Source: Bacteroidales bacterium
Lineage (GTDB): Bacteria; Bacteroidota; Bacteroidia; Bacteroidales; SM23-62
Direction: 5' to 3'
Assembly: GCA_016783865.1 (NCBI GenBank)
Contig: JADHVS010000037.1
Location: 1-28,606 of the forward strand
DNA: 28,606 nt
The notes beneath the pieces are model-generated. The model was not told the origin of the DNA. It did no database searches and saw only the letters and a program-made list of their open reading frames with translations. The translations under genes were made by a program, and so were the position numbers. The number at the start of each line of letters is the position of its first letter. Positions within the stretch are counted from its first letter, which is position 1. This document shows, piece by piece, positions 23,223 through 28,606 of the stretch.

Positions 23223-24749
23223 TTAAGTTTCTTTATTTTTTAGTTTTTGTACCAATGCTTTTCCCTTTGTCGTTAGACGGTAGCGCTGATTGGGATGGTT
23301 GGGTGTTTCAGGATACTTCATTTCTATACAACCCGAATCAAGCGCAGGGATTATATAATTTGTCCTGAAATAATCATCATGTCTTAACTGTAGAGCCTCC
23401 TGAATTTCAGCTCTTTTCATTTCACCTTGCAATACAATGACAATTCTTCGAATCTCTTCAGCAACTTCCCCGGTAGGTTCCCCACCAGCTTCCCCGGTAA
23501 CTTCCCCACCAGCTTGGCCGGTAACTTGTCCGGTAGCTTGTCCGCTTCTCCAGATAATAGTCTTAAAAACATCTTCCTGTTTAAATTCCGGTTCATTCAG
23601 TCCGGCTTCTTTGCATAAACGGATCATATCGAGTATGCCGGTTCCCAGCCGTTCAATGTAACCAGCAAAATACAAAGGTTCTGCAATTAACGGGTTGGCT
23701 GGAAATGAGCCATGAGGAAATTTTAGTTGTGGCAGTGTAAGATTATGTGGCAGTTGGCCGGGGTTCCAGATTTCCAAACGGTCGCGGAACAACATCACCT
23801 GCACAGTTCCGGTACTGGTGTAGTCGCGATGTGCCACGGCATTTACAATAGCCTCGGCAATTGCTGCACGAGGTATTTCATACTCCAGGGGGGCATCTAC
23901 ACCTTTGTTGCGCAGGCCCACTTCAGCATCGATACGTGAAAGGACAAAATCAACTGCCTGGTTTACCAGTTGAAAAGCATCGCCTTTGTAAACCTGGTAA
24001 GCAGGTATTGGCTTGCTGATGGTGGTACCATGGAACTGGGCACATTTCACTTCGGCATTGCTAAAAAACCGTTCCGGTTGTTTTCCAAACAGGAGAATTG
24101 CGGCATTGGTAATCCTGCCTTCATCCAATAAATTGAGATGCGTCAGAATTTTAGCAGGTTCGGAAGTTGCAGGTAAAGGGAAACCTCTTTTTGATTTAGC
24201 AAGCAGCACAAACTCCTCAATTTTTTCGCTGTTAATATCTTCCAGGTTTGCATTAATGCATGGAGAAGCATCAAAAGGCCCTGTACGAATGTAATCTTTT
24301 TCTTCAAGATATCTTATTAGAGATGCATACACTGCGGTTTTTAGCTCGGAAGAAGATGAAAATTTCTTCCTTATTACTTCGCGCTCGGCTTTATTTATCA
24401 ATGCCAGTTCTTTTGAGTGTCTTTCTGTATTGATATGACTGCTGATAAAAATGAGCCTTGTTTTATTTTCGCGACAGGCCATGTCAAATTCGCACTCAGT
24501 GGGCGATAAACCATCAGCATTCTCACTGCCATATTCTTTTCCGAAAATCCCCAGATAGATATCGCTGTGTTGTACTTCATTAAGATAGGCATTGTCGGTA
24601 CGCACATCAGCAGCGGGCAATTTCTCAAAAATAAACGGATCGAAAAACCTGTCCAGTAAAGCGTCAATCAGCATATAATCATACAATACCTGCCGTTCTT
24701 GAGCAAATTCATTTTGAACACTGCTGATAAATACCTTTATTTTTTTCAT
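23223..24749 (-). CDS. DUF4062 - GHKL-type ATPase - winged-helix fusion protein
   Basis: From the ATG at 24747-24749, which overlaps the upstream stop codon as ATGA, the protein has 508 residues (a TTG five codons earlier is possible). The N-terminus (KVFISSVQNEFAQER) is a DUF4062 domain, part of the TIR/SLOG-like nucleotide-related group, to about residue 150. The middle matches the C-terminal regulator portion of AlbA/Schlafen-type proteins (HATPase_c_4): ITNAAILLFGKQPERFF (213-229), EAIVNAVAHRDY with N303, WNPGQLP and RLGTGI. The usual AlbA_2 domain in front is missing and DUF4062 takes its place. A Gly/Thr-rich repeat (about 402-430, units like TGQV or TGEA) links to a C-terminal winged helix (about 432-508). 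Its job is unknown; sensing or regulating the adjacent restriction genes is a reasonable guess. Confidence 0.8.
   Translation of the reverse strand: MKKIKVFISSVQNEFAQERQVLYDYMLIDALLDRFFDPFIFEKLPAADVRTDNAYLNEVQHSDIYLGIFGKEYGSENADGLSPTECEFDMACRENKTRLIFISSHINTERHSKELALINKAEREVIRKKFSSSSELKTAVYASLIRYLEEKDYIRTGPFDASPCINANLEDINSEKIEEFVLLAKSKRGFPLPATSEPAKILTHLNLLDEGRITNAAILLFGKQPERFFSNAEVKCAQFHGTTISKPIPAYQVYKGDAFQLVNQAVDFVLSRIDAEVGLRNKGVDAPLEYEIPRAAIAEAIVNAVAHRDYTSTGTVQVMLFRDRLEIWNPGQLPHNLTLPQLKFPHGSFPANPLIAEPLYFAGYIERLGTGILDMIRLCKEAGLNEPEFKQEDVFKTIIWRSGQATGQVTGQAGGEVTGEAGGEPTGEVAEEIRRIVIVLQGEMKRAEIQEALQLRHDDYFRTNYIIPALDSGCIEMKYPETPNHPNQRYRLTTKGKALVQKLKNKET
23461..23543. repeat. Degenerate 12-bp tandem repeat inside the DUF4062-ATPase gene
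   Basis: About seven units related to ggtaacttcccc encode alternating TGQV/TGEA/GGEV tetrapeptides. Because the period is a multiple of three, changes in copy number would alter the linker length without breaking the frame. Confidence 0.75.
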
Positions 24750-27571
24750 TTCACCACTTTGCAATAATATCTGAAGTCACATTCTTTACACACCCGGGTT
24801 TTATCGGGTTTTTTCTTAATCGTAAAATCCCTGTTCATAATGCATTGAGCCACATTGTCAAAATACCTTCCGGCTTCCTCTACCAGTTTAGGATTATATT
24901 CAATTTCCAGGAGTGCATCTTTTCGCCTTTCTTCTGAAGTCCAGTAAATGTAAAGCCTTTCCGGATCTTTATTGTACCGTTCTTTCAGAATGTATGCATA
25001 CAAATTCAGTTGTTTGCGTATTTTATCAATCGAAGGGTCATTTTTAGGAGGTTTGGGCTGCGATTTAAAGTCGAGAAGTTCAAGTTTGTTATCTTTACCA
25101 AGTAAAAGATCAATCTTGCCGTTCATGATATATGTGTCTTTCTCGATAGATACATCCACCTCTGTATCAATAACCCGTTGCAACAGGTCTTTGTTATTCT
25201 TAAAGTATGTAAGAACATGCCTTAGTGCATTTTCCTTCTGTTTTACACCAATCGGGCGCATACCATTGGCCAGAAGGCCTTTGTAATTATTTTCAAAATC
25301 ATTTTCTATTTGTTTAGGGGTTACTTTTTCCCCATCCAGAATACCCCGGTGTATATCTTCGATGGTTTCATGTACCAGTGTTCCGAACAGGATTTGTCCG
25401 GTACGGCTCGGACTAAAGCCATATTCCTTAAAAAACAAGTACTGTTGCGGGCAGGTTTCATAAACATTAATATGTGAGGTAAGTGAAAGTGATTTTTTGG
25501 GGATATAGGGTGGTTTTGATTCAAATTTCTGGGCTTTCAGGGTATCTTTTTTTACATGAGGCCACTGGTCAAGTCCTTCCCAAATGCCACTAAAAAAATC
25601 TTTTGGTTCAGTCGAAGTTGTAAGCACAAGAATTTTTTGCGGGCGGGAAAAGGCAACATAAAAACATCGTGCCCAATCGAAACGGGTAATTCTGTTTTCA
25701 GGTTCAAATGCATCCCTTTGATAAAAACCGCCAAGTTCACGGTCAACATATTTTTCTACCCTGTAATTTTTATCCAGAGAACCTACAGCTACAACAGGAA
25801 ATTCAAGCCCTTTTGACTGGTGAATGGTCATTATCTGAACATAGCCTTTGGGAATCGGATTTTCCCGGTCTTCAAATTCATTTTGTCCTGAATTAAAGAG
25901 CAATCTGAAATAACTGTTGAACAAGCGATATTTAATTGCATTCTTGCTTTTTGCAGTGATTACGTCATTATGGTAATAGGTTTGAAATGTGCTCATTAAA
26001 GCAGTGAGTGTCGAAATGTTCCGTGCCCGGTTTTCATCTTTCAGATAATCAGAAAATGGCTTATGTGCGCATAGCTGATAAATTAAATCAACCAGGTTTT
26101 CATCAAGTGTATCTTTATCTTCAAGCTCGTTCACTTTTTCGGCCATACGCCTGATGTAGTCAGTTAATGAATTACCTATATAGGATTTCATCAATGATAA
26201 GCCTATTTCAATAATATCATGATGTTCATAATTATTTAGGTCATCATCAATAAAACCAAGGATAAGGGCATAACATGCAATTATAATTAAGACCTCATCA
26301 TTTTCAAAAAATGCACGGGCCCGGGGGCAGAAAGAACGAATGTTTATTGCATTCAATGCTTCAATGAAAGGGCTGCTATGTTCCAGCCTGACACTTCTGA
26401 GCAATAGGGCAACATCGCTGGGGTCTTTAATTACTTTGCTCTTAAGTAAATACTGAACCATATCTGCAAATCGGTTGGCTTCGTCTGATGTGTTACTGCC
26501 CCAAATTGAAAATATTGCCGGATAATCAGGCGAAATGGTCGAATCAGCAGGTTTAAGTTCTTTGTTGGGATAGCGGAAATACACTCCTCCATCTGGATTT
26601 TCCCAGTCAACCTGTGTTATGAAGTTATTGTATTCACTTATAATTCTCTTGTGCGAGCGGTAATTCTCCAGCAGCGGAATAATCCTGCACTTTCTAAATT
26701 TGCCTTCAAATTCCAGAATATTTCTTACTGTTGCACCTCTAAAACGATATAAAGCCTGGTCTTCATCGCCAACCACGCAAATGTTTTTATGTTTTGATGA
26801 TAATTCAAATGCTATTTGTTCCTGGATATAGTTTGTGTCCTGATATTCATCAATGAGCACATACTTTATTTTATCTGTTATTTTTGCCCTGCTGGTTTTG
26901 TTTTTAAGTAGGTCATAAAAAGATCTTTGAAGGAAAGCAAAATCAATCCGATTCTCTTCAATTAATTTCTCTTTATAAACGTTGTAGGATTCTCCAATCA
27001 TTTCTAAGAAGGCATCGCCAGAATTTAATAAATCATTCGGGTCAACCAGTTCTTCGGTTATTTTATCAAAATATTTTTTTATACGGGAAATAGTGTCCCA
27101 TTTCCCTTGCCAACGGTTAAAGAACTTTCTATCCACTTTAAATGGTTCAACGATCTTATCAAAATTTTCATTGATAAACAGGGAAGCTGTAAGATCATCA
27201 AGAATGATGTAATTCTTTTTTAATGCGGATTGCTTAATGTTAGCCAGAATAAAATTATCGCAAATGCTATGAATTGTTCCGGTAATCAATTCATGCAGAT
27301 TCACTTTAAAATTCAGTTTTTTTGAAAATTGACTTAGTCTGTCCCGTAATTCAAATGAAGCTTTTTGAGTAAATGTTGTAAGCACAATTTCCGAAGGTTG
27401 TGCTTTACCGGATAAAAGCAAATAAAGAGTTCGAAGTGTTAATGTAAAGGTTTTACCAGTGCCAGGGCCGGCAATAATCAGATTTGGGCCATCCGTAATA
27501 AAAATGGCTTCTTTCTGACCTGTATTCAGATTTGGGAATGCTTCCAATATAGCTTCTCTGGCTTTATCCAT
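24746..27571 (-). CDS. UvrD-like helicase fused to a Cas4/AddB-type PD-(D/E)xK nuclease
   Basis: The 941-residue protein is a superfamily 1A helicase. Motif I is GPGTGKT (35-41), motif II DEYQDT (241-246), motif III GDEDQALYRFRGA (268-280), motif IV ENYRS (302-306), motif V IHQSKGLEFPVV (583-594) and motif VI FYVAFSRPQK (637-646). The C-terminal nuclease has H734/E735 (GTLVHE), D821, D834-x-K836 (LLDFKSQ) and the Y-containing QLNLYAYIL. Four cysteines, C707 and then C928, C931 and C937 (VCKECDFRYYC), match the [4Fe-4S] 'iron staple' of AddB and Cas4. Such enzymes unwind and degrade or process DNA ends. The start codon shares one base with the RadC-like stop (TAATG) and the stop overlaps the next start, so the gene is embedded in the operon. 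It is not AddA/AddB itself, as both activities sit in one chain and no partner is present. Confidence 0.9.
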   Translation of the reverse strand: MDKAREAILEAFPNLNTGQKEAIFITDGPNLIIAGPGTGKTFTLTLRTLYLLLSGKAQPSEIVLTTFTQKASFELRDRLSQFSKKLNFKVNLHELITGTIHSICDNFILANIKQSALKKNYIILDDLTASLFINENFDKIVEPFKVDRKFFNRWQGKWDTISRIKKYFDKITEELVDPNDLLNSGDAFLEMIGESYNVYKEKLIEENRIDFAFLQRSFYDLLKNKTSRAKITDKIKYVLIDEYQDTNYIQEQIAFELSSKHKNICVVGDEDQALYRFRGATVRNILEFEGKFRKCRIIPLLENYRSHKRIISEYNNFITQVDWENPDGGVYFRYPNKELKPADSTISPDYPAIFSIWGSNTSDEANRFADMVQYLLKSKVIKDPSDVALLLRSVRLEHSSPFIEALNAINIRSFCPRARAFFENDEVLIIIACYALILGFIDDDLNNYEHHDIIEIGLSLMKSYIGNSLTDYIRRMAEKVNELEDKDTLDENLVDLIYQLCAHKPFSDYLKDENRARNISTLTALMSTFQTYYHNDVITAKSKNAIKYRLFNSYFRLLFNSGQNEFEDRENPIPKGYVQIMTIHQSKGLEFPVVAVGSLDKNYRVEKYVDRELGGFYQRDAFEPENRITRFDWARCFYVAFSRPQKILVLTTSTEPKDFFSGIWEGLDQWPHVKKDTLKAQKFESKPPYIPKKSLSLTSHINVYETCPQQYLFFKEYGFSPSRTGQILFGTLVHETIEDIHRGILDGEKVTPKQIENDFENNYKGLLANGMRPIGVKQKENALRHVLTYFKNNKDLLQRVIDTEVDVSIEKDTYIMNGKIDLLLGKDNKLELLDFKSQPKPPKNDPSIDKIRKQLNLYAYILKERYNKDPERLYIYWTSEERRKDALLEIEYNPKLVEEAGRYFDNVAQCIMNRDFTIKKKPDKTRVCKECDFRYYCKVVK

Positions 27572-28263
27572 TACAACAACTTGTTTTCTTTAAAACTAAA
27601 ATACTTGTTTTCAGCGACAATGATGTGATCGTAAATTGAAATGTTTATCAATCTTGCAGGGATTTCGATTGCTTTTGTAATTGTTTTATCTTCCTCCGAG
27701 GGTTCCGGATTACCATTGGTATGGTTGTGTAAAAGCAAAATTGAAAATGCTTTGTTTTTTAATGCTGTTTCTACAATTTGTTTAGGGTAAACCGTTGTTT
27801 TATTTGCTAAACCTTTCGAAATTAAATCGGCCCTTATTAGTGCATATTTGCTATCAAGAGATAAAACCCAGAATTGTTCCTCCTTGATAAATCCAAGTTT
27901 ATTAATACAGTATTTAATGAGGTTCTCTCTTGTTTGAGTAACCGGGATGCCCTTTATAGCTTCAAGCTGATATAATTCAGTAATTTCTCTGATGAACTTC
28001 CTGAGCGTAAGTGCTTTATTTTTGAAATACTTGATTTGCGCAAGTTCTTTTTCATCAGCTTCAAAAAAACCTTTTACTGAGCCAAATCTATTAATGACTT
28101 CTTTGGCTTCCTGTTTTACATCTTTTTGGGGCATAACAAATGTTAAAAATAACTCAATAATTTCATAGTCATTTAACCCATTTATACCTAACTCCAGAAA
28201 TCGCTCACGCAACCTTGTTCGATGGTTGAGATAGTGCGGTGAGTTTTGTTTTTGCATCTTCAT
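27571..28263 (-). CDS. RadC-like JAB-domain protein
   Basis: The 230-residue protein matches the RadC family. A helical N-terminal part (RLRERFLELGINGLNDYEI, then ELAQIKYFKNKALTLRK) is related to helix-hairpin-helix domains. The C-terminal JAB/MPN domain carries the metal motif H-x-H...S-x-x-D in LLHNHTNGNPEPSEED, preceded by EEQFWVLSLDSKYALI. Despite the name, RadC proteins have no proven general role in DNA repair. They are common on mobile elements and in defence islands, where some are thought to process proteins or nucleotides. This gene is first in the operon, and its TAA overlaps the helicase ATG. The ATG at 28261-28263 is the likely start; a second ATG lies two codons in. Confidence 0.88.
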   Translation of the reverse strand: MKMQKQNSPHYLNHRTRLRERFLELGINGLNDYEIIELFLTFVMPQKDVKQEAKEVINRFGSVKGFFEADEKELAQIKYFKNKALTLRKFIREITELYQLEAIKGIPVTQTRENLIKYCINKLGFIKEEQFWVLSLDSKYALIRADLISKGLANKTTVYPKQIVETALKNKAFSILLLHNHTNGNPEPSEEDKTITKAIEIPARLINISIYDHIIVAENKYFSFKENKLL

Positions 28264-28324
28264 TTTAAGGGTTTGGTTATAGCAGCTCTTTTGCTGGTTT
28301 TGGTTTGCGGGTCGGCTGGGGCGA

Positions 28325-28365
28325 CTTGCAAATGTGCTGCAAGTGTGTTGGCAGAAATTTTTAAA
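28325..28365. repeat. Right internal boundary repeat
   Basis: The segment aatgtgctgcaagtgtg plus ttggc followed by an A/T run resembles 18461-18503 at the other end of the operon in the same orientation. Over the best 24 aligned columns they differ by two substitutions and one gap. Confidence 0.55.
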
Positions 28366-28452
28366 AATGCGAGGAGTCGGGAATCTTTTTCTTTCAATAT
28401 TGTCATTCCTTTTCTGTTTTTCGTTTTATTGTCACGATATTCATATCTCTTT

Positions 28453-28470
28453 TTAAGCATGAACGCTAAC
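28453..28470. repeat. Right boundary inverted repeat of the defence island
   Basis: The 18-base ttaagcatgaacgctaac is the inverted partner of 18298-18316. It lies about 190 bases upstream of the first gene of the operon. Confidence 0.6.
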
Positions 28471-28480
28471 GCGGCGCTAA

Positions 28481-28572
28481 ACCAAATTGCTTCGTAACTT
28501 TATTGAAATAATTAGCTTTAGCTGGATATCGAATCAAAACGTGCCAGAACAAAATGCTAAACGCAATTTGGT
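28481..28572. repeat. Spaced inverted repeat outside the island
   Basis: Exact 10-bp arms accaaattgc (28481-28490) and gcaatttggt (28563-28572) enclose 72 bases. It starts 10 bases beyond the right boundary repeat. Its size is like that of recombination sites with paired arms, but it does not fit the integron attC consensus. Confidence 0.4.
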
Positions 28573-28606
28573 CCCGCCCTTACGGACTTTACAGCCTGTG
28601 CGAGCA

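Larger units (their letters stand above)
28264..28606. other. Region upstream of the defence operon
   Basis: This stretch holds the operon's promoter region and the right boundary repeats (28325-28365, 28453-28470), then DNA outside the island. I could not identify a clear Bacteroidota promoter. A 66-codon minus-strand frame (28260-28460) crosses the repeats and is judged non-coding. Confidence 0.5.

Noticed and set aside
28260..28460. 66-codon minus-strand frame whose stop overlaps the RadC-like start (ATGA)
   Set aside because: The overlap is suggestive, but the frame runs through the boundary repeats, has no recognisable domain and has a low-complexity basic composition. It is probably chance.
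28481..28572. Integron attC site
   Set aside because: The arms do not carry the RYYYAAC/GTRRRRY-type core sites, and there is no integrase in the window.
1..28606. CRISPR array, tRNA or rRNA genes
   Set aside because: No regularly spaced repeats with unique spacers and no recognisable tRNA or rRNA sequence were seen. The only regular array (1-135) has no spacers.

Overview
The window looks like chromosomal DNA from a polysaccharide-degrading member of the Bacteroidota, most likely an anaerobic or facultative relative of the Bacteroidales/Marinilabiliales. The signs are two secreted glycoside hydrolases ending in type IX secretion (Por) C-terminal domains, a Bacteroidota-type ECF sigma factor, a lipoprotein GH13 enzyme, almost no Shine-Dalgarno sequences, and an acyl-CoA dehydratase activase-like giant protein typical of anaerobes. 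The genus cannot be named from the sequence alone.

Layout. (1) 1-180: a 27-bp tandem repeat running into one copy of a dispersed intergenic repeat. (2) 200-7367, minus strand: an ECF sigma factor, a GH5 enzyme with two CBM6-like modules, a DUF502 membrane protein, a 57-residue membrane protein and a GH10 xylanase. (3) 7569-11762, minus strand: a 1397-residue protein with two BadF/HgdC-type ATPase domains and a dehydratase-like C-terminal half. (4) 11939-12428: decayed gene pieces, including the C-terminal part of an SGNH esterase. (5) 12556-14856, plus strand: two coupled UroD/MtaA-type methyltransferase-like genes flanked by palindromic repeats, then a GntR/UTRA regulator (minus strand) that has lost its middle. 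(6) 15317-17929, plus strand: a lipoprotein alpha-amylase-family enzyme. (7) 17930-18505: an intergenic region with two copies of the dispersed repeat. (8) 18506-28263, minus strand: a tightly packed five-gene DNA-processing operon, in transcription order RadC-like JAB protein, UvrD helicase with Cas4/AddB-like nuclease, DUF4062-GHKL ATPase-winged helix protein, Mod-type methyltransferase and Res-type helicase-endonuclease.

How the genes fit together. The left two thirds is a plant-polysaccharide region: GH5 and GH10 would act outside the cell on beta-glucans and xylans, and the GH13 lipoprotein on alpha-glucans. The UroD-like pair and the remnant GntR regulator may once have formed a small regulated unit. 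The right third reads as a defence island. Its genes overlap (TAATG, ATGA) or lie 5-11 bases apart. The island is framed by an imperfect 18/19-bp inverted repeat (18298-18316 and 28453-28470) and by related direct repeats just inside it. The best candidates for a little-described system are this five-gene operon, in which DUF4062 takes the place normally held by an AlbA_2/Schlafen domain, and the AT-rich, probably exchanged, recognition region inside the methyltransferase.
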